A DNA stretch of 64,000 nt. Origin: Microglena sp. YARC (Eukaryota > Chlorophyta > Chlorophyceae > Chlamydomonadales > Chlamydomonadaceae). The position numbers were made by a program, and so were the translations under genes. Within the stretch, counting starts at the first letter, position 1. Each line of letters starts with the position of its first letter. The notes under the pieces were generated by a model. That model was not told where the DNA came from. It did no database searches and saw only the letters and a list, made by a program, of their open reading frames with translations. Shown one piece after another: positions 22,196-34,500 of the stretch. Location of the stretch: assembly GCA_022414725.1 (NCBI GenBank), contig CM039464.1, positions 46,901,957 to 46,965,956 of the forward strand. The letters are read 5' to 3'.

Positions 22196-24239
22196 ATTTT
22201 TTACCAGGATTAATGTAAACGCGATCAAAGAAGTTATTTTCTCCCCACCCACACGAACACACTCCCAACTTCTCCGCTCACCCTCGCCTCCCCCCCCCCC
22301 CCCCCCCCCACCTCCCCTTCCCCCCAAACAAAATGATAACCAACAGGAGAAATCATATGACCTATATGCAGCGCATTGCCTAGGACACCTGTGGAGGGCT
22401 GCCCCCCCCCCCCCCCACCACCACCACACACACACACACACACACACACATACCTCCCCCACCCCCATAAATATAAATAAGAGGCATGGCTTGAAATTAC
22501 ATATGGATTCTGGGTATTTACACTATGGCACGCACACAATGGCATCCTCAGAATTCCAAACAGGGATTTTGTGATAGTCAAAATACCCACCCATTCACCC
22601 ACCCACCACCCACATTAACAAGTCCTAGGCGGCATGCCGGCATCACAAGCGACACGAAAAATTGGCGGAGAGTGTTATCTGAGCGATAGGTGGCAACAGA
22701 ATTGAGCGGGCCGAAGCAAATTAGTACGAGACAGTTGGCTGATGTGTCAGGCTTTGTATGGTCGGTCCGTTGCACAAACAAACTATTGAACTATTACAAG
22801 TAAATCCGGTACCTAGTTTGTCACCAATAAGAAATAAGATGTACCGCGGCTGGGTACTTAATCAGCCAGCCGTCTTTGTTATTTACTCAATTGCGACACA
22901 GTACCGGTAATAGTCCCGCATCTTGCGGCCCTCCCCGTCTTACTACCGTACGCGCAGCATTAAATGGCAAGATTAGAAGTTGGCAAACACCCGTTTTTCA
23001 TCGGAATGGTGTCTCGAAATTGCATGGCAAAAATAACGAAATTGCATGGCAAAAGTGATTTGTATATATATATACCTCAAAAAGTGACTTGGCGGTAGAT
23101 CTTTAACATATTTGGCAAAGGGTCGTTTGCCAATTACATTTCCTTGTTACGTTGAAAATAACCAGCCAGGGAGGAAGGGACAGAGAAAGAGACAGAGAGA
23201 GTACGAAATACCCGGTCAAGGGTTGCAATAAATAGCCAGCCAGTTTTTACAGTAAAAACAAGCAAGTTCAAGTTACCAATCGCAGATAACCACAGGCCTC
23301 TCCACTCCTGCAAGCTGCACATCCTCGGCTTTTAAAACCGGCATAACCTGCATTGGGGGGCCCTGCTCGAGATGCTCCCTGCAGTTTCACCATGCCCTAT
23401 AAGCTAGTGCAAACCTCACAAGCATCACATTCATTCCTACAACGCTGTGTCCGTTTTGCAGGAATCAAACTACTCTTGGTGGGTGGGTGTGTGTGTGGTG
23501 GTGGGGGGGGGGGAGGGTACATGCATAGGGGATGTAGGTGATTGTGTTGTAGCCAACAGCCACTCAAGTGCCCGTGCGATGGGAATTATCATGGCAACAG
23601 TGCACGATGAAAAGCCACCTCATGTGAATGGGGATGGAAATATGAGTGATGGGGGTGGGTGGGTGGCACCAGCAACCCTCCAGAAGTCACTGCATTGTCT
23701 CTTTTCACTAAAACAAATACGTTTATCATGTGTGTGTTGGGGGTGTGTGTTGGGGGTCCTGTGTGTCCTGGGTGCTACCGTGCTGGTACGAGGGGGGGGG
23801 GGGGGGGGGGGGGGCAGCCACAGCCGTACGTACGTCGGGCTCTCTGCCCTAGTACTGTAGTTAGTTGTTACAATCCAGGAGTAGACTAAGTAGGCTAAAG
23901 GGACTTGCCCAACCATGACAAGAGGGGCTTTGACGAAAAGCACTAATGAACTGACCCCCAAACACTCGTTTTACCGACGGAGGCTCTGAGTACGTGCAAA
24001 TTTAATTCAATGATGCTGAAAAAGTCAAAAAAACCCTACGTGCCTCTGGGATCATGGCGGAAGAATTTGGCGATCAGGGTTCCACCAAATAACGGTGACT
24101 ATAGCTAGCTCCGGCTTACTCTGTGGTGTCCTTAACATCACATCCTGTGAGTAACTGTATTACACGGATGTAACCATTTAAATTTAAATTTAAATTCCAC
24201 CAAATTGCCGCTTTCAGGGGTTCAGGCCAAAATAGGGAG
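22196..24239. other. Intergenic, repeats only
   Basis: Contains C and G homopolymer tracts (22290, 22400, 23499, 23790), a CA repeat at 22430, a fragment of the TTGGCGGAG MITE (about 22640-22775) and a repeat copy at 24085-24200 (with CTGTATTACACGGATGTAAC) that recurs at 25330-25430. I see no supported coding exon. Confidence 0.5.
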
Positions 24240-24480
24240 CGCTTGGAAATATTGTTATTAGGGATATTATTATTATAAATTATATTATATTGTTATTAGG
24301 GATATTATTATTATAATTATATTATATTGTTATTAGGGATATTATTATTATAAATTATATTATATTGTTATTAGGGATATTATTATTATAAATTATATTA
24401 TATTGTTATTAGGGATATTATTATTATAAATTATATTATATTGTTATTAGGGATATTGTTCTTATAAATAGGGAGCGCTT
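24240..24480. repeat. 40-bp AT-rich tandem repeat
   Basis: About six units of ATTGTTATTAGGGATATTAT plus an ATAAATTATATTAT half. The flanks on both sides are copies of GGGAGCGCTTGGAAATATTG. Confidence 0.9.
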
Positions 24481-24844
24481 GGAAATATTGTCCGCCATTT
24501 GCTTTAGTTGTGAAAGGTATTTCACCCCAGGAGGTGGGTCTCCCTTCAATAACCAGCGGCACTGAGGATGTTGATGATATTTGATGCAATACAGTCCTCC
24601 GCCAACATCATGTTGACGATATTTGATGCAATACAGTGCTGTACACGTTGAAGGTTCCAAAGTAACTCCCTTACAACACCCTAGGCAGCTCCGTCCCCTG
24701 GCTTGCTACGCAGCCTAACCAAAAGCAACGTAGTATAACTAGGGATCGGAACATCATATGATATTGGCCGAAGGTGAGTATGATATCATATGATTTCGTA
24801 CAAATTGCATCATATGATATGTAAATAAATGGTAGATTAGGCCT

Positions 24845-25036
24845 AAGTGTTCGCGGTCGCTGTCAACCGCCATGGTAGCTTTGTCCAGGTGAAGTAGCAG
24901 CCCGTTCCCTACCACCGTAAGACGGGGCTCCCTTAATACAACGCCTCACCAGGCGTGATCATTACTTTACCAGCCCGTTCCTTACCGCCGGAAGACGGGA
25001 CTCCCTTAATACCACGCCCCACTAAGCGTTATCATT
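24845..25036 (+). mobile_element. SINE 3' half with duplicated tail
   Basis: Begins at GTGTTCGCGGTCGCTGTCAA and ends GTTATCATTAC; the last 72 bp are again present twice (24893-24965 and 24966-25036), as in the copy at 18094. The tRNA head is absent. Confidence 0.8.
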
Positions 25037-25329
25037 ACAGTCTATCCAGCCTTCGCTCCTGCCAATCGGGGCTGCTTTCGTTCTGCAACATCAGGAGGAC
25101 AGGAACTTGGAATGTGTCAATCTCAGGGTTTGGGTTTGGGTCCACTCAACATCAGGAGGAGGACAGGAACTTAGAATGTGTCAATGTCAGGGTGCCCCCC
25201 CTCATTTTAAAGTCTTGCCAGTTACTTTGTGTTGGTGCTCTCAAACCGGTGTGAAAAACCCCCGTTGTACGTTGCACTGGCATAATGTGGCCAACGGTGC
25301 TTGCATCGGCGGTGATTCTTCTCAATGTG

Positions 25330-25440
25330 GTGGTCCTACGGTGACTATAGCTAGCTCCAGCTTACGCTTAACATCACGTCCTGTGAGTAACTGTATTACA
25401 CGGATGTAACAATTTCAATTTCAATGTCAATCTCAGGACC
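25330..25440 (+). repeat. Dispersed repeat ending in ATGTAACAATTTCAATTTC
   Basis: Matches 24085-24200: GTGACTATAGCTAGCTCC, ACATCACGTCCTGTGAGTAA, CTGTATTACACGGATGTAAC, then a short AATTTC tandem tail. The tail resembles the end of the SINE at 36118. Confidence 0.65.
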
Positions 25441-25514
25441 CCAGTGCGACGCGCTACCCCCCGGACTGGTGGTACTCAGTGTGTGTGCCCTTTTTTGTTT
25501 TTTTTTTTTTTTTT

Positions 25515-27578
25515 TTTTTTCTGTTCTCCAATCCCTACGGAAAAACTCCTCCCCCGGGGTAGATGGTATCCCTGCAGAATGGTACAGATTTGCTTCCATG
25601 AAGCCAACTCCCGATTTGTACAAGCTATGACTAACCTGTTTAATCTCATCTGGAAGACTTCTTACCCTAGCCAATGGGCTGCAGCTGCCTTGGTACCCGT
25701 ACCCAAATCTAAAGGCAGTGTGTATGACAAGGACAACTATCGAGGTCTTGCGGTGAGCAACTCCATAGGAAAGATCTTCTCCCTTTGCATGCTACGTAGA
25801 CTAGATGATTGGTCAGAAGAATTCAACCTCAGAGCCGCTGGCCAATATGGATTTAGAAGTGGTAGGGTACTGCAGATGCATCATTCATTCTTAACCATAT
25901 TGTAGATAAATATAGAGAAAAGAAAAAACCACTCTTTGTGGCTTTTGTTGATTTCAAGAAGGCTTATGATTGGGTCAACAGAGACTTGCTATGGGATTGC
26001 TTAGCAAGGCTAGGAGTCAAGGACCCCTATCTCAGTATTCTGAAGTCCATGTATATTCATGTTGTTTTCCAAGTTCGCCTACATGGGGACATTGGATCCT
26101 CCTTTCCATCCCTTGTAGGAGTTAAACAAGGAGACCCCCTATCCCCACTCCTATTCGGTCTGTTCATTGATAGAATTGAATCGTTCCTCCAATCCAAGCT
26201 CCCAAATGTAGGGGCTGAGCTTAGGGGAAAGATTCTGCAACTGTTACTTTATGCTGATGACCTAGCTATAATGGCAGAATCCCCGGCAGATATGCAAGCG
26301 ATGCTTGACTGCCTGAGAGATTTCTGTGAGGCTACTAAGATGGCTGTGAATATAAAGAAAACTGAGATTGTCGTTTTCAACAAGCAATTCTGTGATGAGG
26401 CCCGCATGGATCCTGATTACAAATTTGTCTATGATGGAGCACAACTTTCTACAAAGTTATCTTTTATCTACTTGGGATCCCTCTTTGTGGATGGTGACTC
26501 AAGCAATCGTGCAAAAGCTGCTTTTTCTAGGATGCTCACTAAGGCCCAAAAGGCACACCACATGCTCCGTAGGCGATGCCATACTATGGAGATATACAAT
26601 ATTGATATTCTCACCCACCTGTTTGATTCTCTTGTACAACCTATCCTGAATTTTGGCTGTGAGGTGTGGGCTCCTTCTATTCTGAACAACACACTTATCT
26701 CAAATGACCATGCTTGTGAGAAATGGCATAGAGGTATACTTAAACAAATGTTGGGTGTTTGCCAATCTACTACATCTAATATTATCATGGAAGAGCTGGG
26801 TAGAACCCCGTTGTGTTTTGCTTGGCTTAAACAAGCTTTGCGCTTCTGGAACAAGACCATACATAAAGAACCTGAGGATCTCATTAGAATGGCTCTTGAG
26901 GAATCTTTTGACTCCAACACTGGCTGGGTTCATGACTTGCGTTGTGCTCTCCACAAGCTAGGATCCAGTAAAAACATCAACATTTTGGAGGCTGTCGATG
27001 TCGAAGGTATTATGTCTGAAGTTTTTGAGTCATGGAGGTTTAAGTACCCAAGTGACACCAATGCAGTTAGAGACATCCCTGATGAGAGAAGGGTTGGCTT
27101 TAAACGCCTCCGATACCAAAAATGGTTCGCAGCCAACAGCAATGATGAGAATGGCTTGATTCCCTTTACATCCGCCTTACATAAGCAGGATCAGATTCGT
27201 TCTATAGCACAGTTTAGAATGGGTTCCCATTGGCTGAACACAGAAAGAATGAGGGTGGTGGATAGAGCACACATCCCTCGCTCAATGAGACACTGTCAAA
27301 TGTGTGGGTTCCAAAAACCTGAGGATGAAATGCATATGTTTGAGTGCCCTTTTTATAATGATATTCGCCTCCGCTACCAGAAGCTGTTTACAGATATTTA
27401 TAGGCATGTCCATGAGGATACCAACTTAACCGTATGGAATGTGGAATTCTGCGATTCCACATTCAGAACCTTTATGAATGGAAATGGCACTAAGTCTTTT
27501 TGGAGCAACCTAGCCGACTATCTTTCTACTTGTAGAAGAGCAAGACAGGAAGCCCTGGACTGCTTAGTGGCACCGTAA
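25515..27578 (+). pseudogene. LINE reverse transcriptase, two frameshifts
   Basis: RT domain followed by a C-terminal zinc region. Motifs: SPGVDGIPAEW near 25550, NYRGLAVSNSIGKIF near 25740, AAGQYGFRSGR near 25840, FVDFKKAYDWVNRDLLW at 25945, GVKQGDPLSPLLF at 26120, catalytic YADD at 26250, and CQMCGFQKPEDEMHMFEC (C-x2-C, H, C) at 27300. The frame shifts near 25620 and near 25870; from 25938 to the stop at 27578 it is uninterrupted for 546 codons. The catalytic residues are intact, which suggests a fairly young but truncated copy. Confidence 0.88.
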
Positions 27579-27857
27579 TTTATCATCCCTTTTTTTCTTC
27601 TTCTTGTGACTTCTCATTTGTTAGCTTCTTACCTCCGCCACTGTAAGTGGTTGAGATCTGGGTCCGGCTCTAAGGGGTTTAATACCTACGCCACCAAAAC
27701 GGTGGTTGGGAGTTTGGTTTGTTTGTCCTCGACACACCCCTGATGTAATGGGGTTTTTTGCTTTGTGGGTGCTTTTTCTTTTTGTTTAAAGCACAGAGTC
27801 TCATACACCCTCGCGGTGTCAAGTAGACTTTAACATGTAATGTAATGTAATGTAACA
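25515..27857 (+). mobile_element. 5'-truncated non-LTR retrotransposon (LINE)
   Basis: RT-encoding sequence begins directly after a poly-T run (25498-25520), so the 5' part including any endonuclease is missing. The 3' UTR (27579-27840) ends in TGTAATGTAATGTAATGTAA, a short tandem tail of the kind made by target-primed reverse transcription. A CA-rich array follows at once, so the element probably inserted into or next to that microsatellite. Confidence 0.85.
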
Positions 27858-28795
27858 CACACACAGGTACACACAAACACACACATGTACACACACGCAC
27901 AGGTACACACACACACACACACAGGTACAAGCAATCACACACACACAGCTATACACTCACACGCACACATGTACTCACACTCACACACAAACACAGGTAC
28001 ACACACATGGTGGGGACTGGGGTATCACACACACACACACTCACACACACAGGTACACGCACTCACACACATACAGGTACACACACTCACACACACACAT
28101 GTACACGCACACACAGGTGCACACATTCACACTCACTCACACACAGAGGTACACACACACACACACACACACAGAGGAACGCACACACAGGTACACACAC
28201 TCACACACACTCAGGTACACACACAAAGGTGCACACATTCACACTCACTCACACATAAACTGAGGTACACACACACACACACACACACAGAAGAACACAG
28301 GTACACACACTCACACACACTCAGGTACACACACACAGGTGCACACATTCACACTCACTCACACACACAGAGGAACACACACATAGGTACACACACTCAC
28401 ACACACTCAGGTACACACATTCACACTCACTCACACGCACAGAGGTACACACACACACACACACACCTAGAGGAACACACATACACAGGTACACACACAC
28501 ACACTCACACACACACAGGTACACACATTCACACTCACTCACACACACACACACACAGGTACACACAAACACACACTCAGGTACACACACACACAGGCGC
28601 ACACACACACTCTTACACACACACACAGGTACACACACACACACAGGTACACACACACTCTTACACACACACTCACACACACAGCTACACACACTCAGGT
28701 ACACACACACACACAGGCGCACACACACACCCTTACACACACACACTCACACACACAGCTACACACACACAGGTACACACACACCCATGGTGAGG
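27855..28795. repeat. CA-rich array, 0.9 kb
   Basis: CACACA runs interspersed with AGGTACACACACTCACAC in a higher-order, irregular pattern. Long alternating purine-pyrimidine DNA can adopt the Z form. Open frames through it are repeat artefacts. Confidence 0.93.
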
Positions 28796-29520
28796 ACTGG
28801 GGTAGCACTTGATACGTACCACTTTCACCAAACTAACTTACCGAGGCCGTGAAGAGCTCGCGTTCACTTTCAACCACAAAGCGCAGCTCGGCAGATGCAG
28901 ACTTGGTTCCTGTGGAGCACACCATTTGTGTGTGACTGAGTGTGGTGTGTGGGGTAGACGGGGGGGCTGGACTGCTTTACCCCCCCCCCCTCCCCCCCCC
29001 CCCCTCCACACACACACACACACACACACACTCACAAACACGTTCACAATGAACCACAAAGCGCAGCTCAGCAGATGCTAACTTGGTTCCTGTAAAGCGC
29101 AAGATTTGTGCGTGACTGTGTGTGGTGGTTTGATGTGGTGTGTGTGTGTGGGGGGGGGAGACTGGACTACTTTAACCCCCCTTCTACACACACACACACA
29201 CATGTTCACAATGAACCACCCAGCGCAGCTCAGCAGATGCTAACTTGGTTCCTGTGGAAAACACTATTTGTGTGCGTCTGTGTGTGGTGGTGTGGTGTGG
29301 GTGTGGTGTGGGGGTTAGACGGGGGGGCTGGACTGCTTTAACCCCCCCCTCCTCATACATATGCACACACACACACACGTTCACAATGAACCACACAGCG
29401 CAGCTCAGTAGATGCTAACTTGGTTCCTGTGGAGCACACAATTTGTGTGTGACTGTGTGTGGTGGTGTGGTGTGTGGTGGGAGGGCTGGACTCCCCCCCC
29501 CCCCCCCCCCCCCCCCCCCC
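28796..29520. repeat. Four imperfect units of about 170 bp
   Basis: Each unit has CACAAAGCGCAGCTC, GCAGATGCTAACTTGGTTCC, a GT-rich part, a G run, GGCTGGACT and a C run followed by CA repeats. No coding signal. Confidence 0.85.
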
Positions 29521-29695
29521 ATTTCGACGAATGGCTTAATGGTAGAGCTTGTTGAAATGATGAAGGTGCGGGTATTTGAATGATAAAGGTGTCAACCGCC
29601 GTGGTAGCTTTGTCCAGATAACGTAGCAGCTCGCTCCCTACCGCCATATGACGGGGCTCCCTTAATACCACGCCCTACTAGGCGTTATCATTACA
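29521..29695 (+). mobile_element. tRNA-derived SINE copy
   Basis: Degenerate A box (TGGCTTAATGGTAGAGC), mutated B box, body GTCAACCGCCGTGGTAG, and terminal GTTATCATTAC. It sits between a C homopolymer and the 125-bp array. Confidence 0.8.
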
Positions 29696-31594
29696 GGTGT
29701 AGTAGCTCACCATAGAATTTCATGCATACATATACATGCATAGCCACAACAAAACACACATGTTTACACACACTCATGCATACACACCCATGCATGCACA
29801 CCCATGCATGCACCCATGCATACACACAAACCCACACACTTCTACAGGTTTAGTAGCCCACCATAGAACCTCATGCTTACATACACATGCATAGCCACAT
29901 CAACACACATGTTTACACACACCAATGCATACACACCCATGAATGCACACCCATGCATACACACAAACCCACACACTTTTAATGGTTTAGTAGCCCACCA
30001 TAGAACCTCATGCATACATACACATGCATAGCCACATCAACACAAACATGTTTAGACACACCCATGCATGCACACATGCATACACACAAACCCACACACT
30101 TCTACAGGTTTAGTAGCCCACCAAAGAACCTCATGCATACACACACATGCATAGCCACATCAACACAAACATGTTTACACACACCAATGCATGCACACAT
30201 GCATACACACAAACCCACACACTTTTACAGGTTTAGTAGCCCACCATAGAACCTCATGCATACACACACATGCATAGCCACATCAACACACACATGCATA
30301 CACACACATGGATGCACCCATGCATACACACAAACCAACACACTTCTACAGGTTTAGTAGCCCACCATAGAACCTCATGCATACATACACATGCATAGCC
30401 ACATCAACACAAACATGTTTACACACACCCATGCATGCACACCCATGCATGCACACATGCATACACACAAAGCCACACACTTCTACAGGTTTAGTAGCCC
30501 ACCATAGAACCTCATGCATACACACACATGCATAGCCACATCAACACACACATGTTTACACACACCTATGCATGCACACATGCATACACACAAACCCACA
30601 CACTTCTACAGGTTTAGTAGCCCACCATAGAACCTCATGCATACACACACATGCATAGCTACATCAACTCACACATGCATACACACACATGGATGCACAT
30701 GCATACACACACACCCACACACTTCTACAGGTTTAGTAGCCCACCATAGAACCTCATGCATACATACACATGCATAGCCACATCAACACAAACATGTTTA
30801 CACACACCCATGCATGCACACCCATGCATACACACAAACCCACACACTTCTACAGGTTTAGTAGCCCACCATAGAACCTCATGCATGCATACACATGCAT
30901 AGCCACATCAACACACACATGTTTACACACACCCATGCATGCACACCCATGCATGCACACATGCATACACACAAACCCACCCACTTCTACAGGTTTAGTA
31001 GCCCACCATAGAACCTCATGCATGCATACACATGCATAGCCACATCAACACACACATGCATACACACATGAATGCACATGCATACACACAAACCCACACA
31101 CTTCTACAGGTTTAGTAGCCCACCATAGAACCTCATGCATACATACACATGCATAGCCACATCAACACACACATGCATACACACCCATGCCTACACATAC
31201 ATACACACAAACCCACACACTTCTACAGGTTTAGTAGCCCACCATAGAACCTCATGCATGCATACACATGCATAGCCACATCAACACACAAATGTTTACA
31301 CACACCCATGCATGCACACATGCATGCACAACCATGCATGCATGCACACATGCATGCACAACCATGCATGCATGCACACATGCATAGCCAGATCAACACA
31401 CACATGTTTACACACACCCATACGTACACACCCATGCCTGCACACATGCACGCACACAAAACCACACACTTCTACAGGTTTAGTAGCCCACCATAGAACC
31501 TCATGCATACACACACATGCATAGCCACATCAACACAAACATGTTTACACACACCCATGCATGCACACATGCATACACACAAACAAACACACTT
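29693..31594 (-). repeat. 125-bp array containing the stop-codon end of the F-box gene
   Basis: About 14 units. Each starts, on the plus strand, with CTTCTACAGGTTTAGTAGC and CCACCATAGAA, a diverged copy of the last 25-30 coding bases plus the stop codon of the F-box gene (true sequence at 31592-31622), followed by CATGCATACA and CACACA-type simple repeat. It lies directly downstream of the gene. Confidence 0.88.
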
Positions 31595-34500
31595 CTACAG
31601 GTTAAGTAGCTCACCATAGAAGCCATTCCAGAAGCTTTTATCTTTTCCACGCAGCACAACAGTCACTCGACGGCATCCAACAGGGACATCCACCAACATG
31701 GAGAACCTGTTGAGTGTTGGTGGTGGGTGGTGGTTGTGGAGGTTGGTGGTGTTGGTGGGTGTTGGTGGTGGGTGGCAGCCAACAAAGACACCAACCAACA
31801 TGGAGAACCTGTTGAGTGGTGGTGGTGGGTGGTGGTGGGCGGAGTGGAGGAGGTCGGTGGTGGTGGGTGTGGAGTGGGTGTGGGTGGAGTGGTTGTGGCT
31901 CTTATCTTTTCCACGCAGCACAACAGCCACTCGACGGCAGCCGGTAGGGACACCAACCAACATAGAGAACCTGTTCAGTGGTGGTGGAGTGGTGGTGGTG
32001 GTGGGCGGTGATGGTGGAGTGGTGGGTGGTGGTGGGTGGAGTGGTTGTGGCTCTTATCTTTTCCACGCAGCACCACAGTCACTCGACGGCAGCTGGTAGG
32101 GACACCAACCAACATAGAGAACCTGTTCAGTGGTGGTGGAGTGGTGGTGGTGGTGAGCGGTGATGGTAGAGTGGTGGGTGGTGGTGGGTGGAGTGGTTGT
32201 GGCTTTTGTGGCCGATAGGGACATCAACCAACATAGAGAACTTGTTGAGTGGTGGTGGAGTGGTGGTAGAGTGGTGGTAGAGTGGTGGTGGTTATGGAGT
32301 GTTGGTGGTGTTGGTGGTGTTTGGTGGGTGTTCGTGGGTGTTGGTGGGTGTTGGTGTGGAGTGGTGGTGGGTGGAGTGGTTGCGGCTTTTATCTTTTCCA
32401 CGCAGCACAACAGTCACTCGACGGCATCCAACAGGGACACCCACCATCATGGAGAACCTGTTGAGTGGTGGTGGTGGGTGGTGGTTGTGGAGGTTGGTGG
32501 TGGTTGGTGGGTGTTGGTGGTGGGTGGCAGCCAACAAGGACACCAACCAACATGGAGAACCTGTTGAGTGGTGTTGGTGGGTGTTGGTGGTGGGTGGCAG
32601 CCAACAGGGACACCAACCAACATGGAGAACCTGTTGAGTGGTGGTGGTGGGTGATGGTTGTGGAGGTTGCTGGTGGTTGGCGGGTGTTGGTGGTGGGTGG
32701 CAGCCAACAGGGACATCCACCAACACGGAGAACCTGTTGAGTGGTGGTGGTGGGTGGTGGTTGCGGGCGGTGATGGTAAAGTGGTGGTGGTAGGTGGTTG
32801 TGGAGGTTGGTGGTGGTTGATGGGTGTTGATGGTGGGTGGCAGCCAACAGGGACACCCACCAACGTGGAGAACCCGTTGAGTGGTGTTGGTGGGTTGTGG
32901 TTGGTTGTGGTTGGCGGGTGTTGGCGGTGGGTGGTAGCCAACAGGGACACCCACCAACATGGAGAACCAGTTGAGTGGTGTTGGTGGGTTGTGGTTGGTT
33001 GTGGTTGGTGGGTGTTGGTGGGTGTTGGTGGTGGGTTGCAGCCAACAGGGACATCCACCAACATGGAGAACCTGTTAAGGGGGTGGTGGAGTGGTGGTGG
33101 TTATGGAGTGGTGGTGGAGTGGGGGTGGTTATGGAGTGATGGTGTTGTTGGTGTTGTTGGTGGTGGGTGTTGGTGGATGGTGGTTGTGCAGGTTGGTGGT
33201 GGTTGAGTGGTGGTTGATGGTGGGTGGCAGCCAACAGGGACACCAACCAACATGGAGAACCTGTTGAGTGGTGGTGGTGGGTGGTGGTTGTGGAGGTTGG
33301 TGGTGGTTGGTGGGTGTTGGTGGTGGGTGGCATCCTACAGGGACACCAACCAACATGGAGAACCTGTTGAGTGGTGGTGGTGGGTGGTGGTGGTTGTGGG
33401 CGGTGATGGTGGAGTGGTGATGTAGTCGTGGTGGTGGTGGAGGTTGGTGGTGGTTGGTGGGTGTTGATGGTGGGTGGCAGCCAACAGGGACACCAACCAA
33501 CATAGAGAACCAGTGGAGTGTTGGTGGGTGTGGAGTGGTGGAGGTGGGTGTTGGTGGGTGTGGAGTGCCCCTCCCATCTCCCTCCCACCCAGACCCATCT
33601 AACTCCCACCCACCCCCTACCTAGCTCCACCTCCCTCCCCCCCATCCCTCCCACTTCCCTTCCACCCAGCCCACCTCCCTCCCCCCCATCCCTCCCACTT
33701 CCCTTCCACCCAGCCCACCTCCCTCCCACCCATCCCTTCCCCCCACTTCCCTTCCACCCAGCTCCATCTACCTCCCACACACCCTCTACCAAGCTCCACT
33801 TCCCTACCCCCCAGACTGATCCCACCCACCCACCCAGCCAGCCATCAACACAATTGGACGTGCAGTACAAGTACATGCTAAAACTCACCTATACCATTCA
33901 CCGTTTGGCCCAGTCTTCATCTTCCCACTGTATCCATGTCGCCGCTAGGGCTAGAAGTAAACTCACACCTAGTCGTGTTCCCTAGCAGTACACACGCACC
34001 TAGGGTCCTGCCCCCGAGCAGTACAAGCACATCCCAAAACTCACCTGCACCATTCATCGTTTGGCCCAGTCTTCATCTTCCCACTGTATCCATGTTGATG
34101 CCCTTCCCCAGAGGCCATGAGAGCATCTCTCTGCCACCCATCCCCCACCTAGCTCCACCTCCATCCCACCCACCTCCCACCCACCCATCTATCTCGCCAG
34201 CCATCAATAGAATTGGACGTGCAGGACAAGCACATGCCAAAACCCTCCTTCACCATTCACTGTTTGGTCCAGTCTTCATCTTCCCACTGTATCCATGTCG
34301 CTGCTAGGGCAGTACACGCACACCTAGTCGTGTTCCCTAGCAGTACACACGCACCTAGGGTCCTGCCCCCGAGCAGTACAAGCACATGCCAAGAATCACC
34401 TCCACCATTCACCGATTGGTCCAGTCTTCATCTTCCCACGGTATCCATGACGCCGCTAGGGCTAGCAGTACACGCACACCTAGTCGTGTTCCCTAGCAGT

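Noticed and set aside
27885..28793. A 302-codon open frame rich in His and Thr
   Set aside because: Translation of a CA-rich microsatellite; no other evidence of coding.
32389..33888. A 499-codon minus-strand open frame
   Set aside because: It is the repeated acceptor-edge array of F-box intron 6 read through; only the true exon at 31595-31706 continues into family-like sequence.
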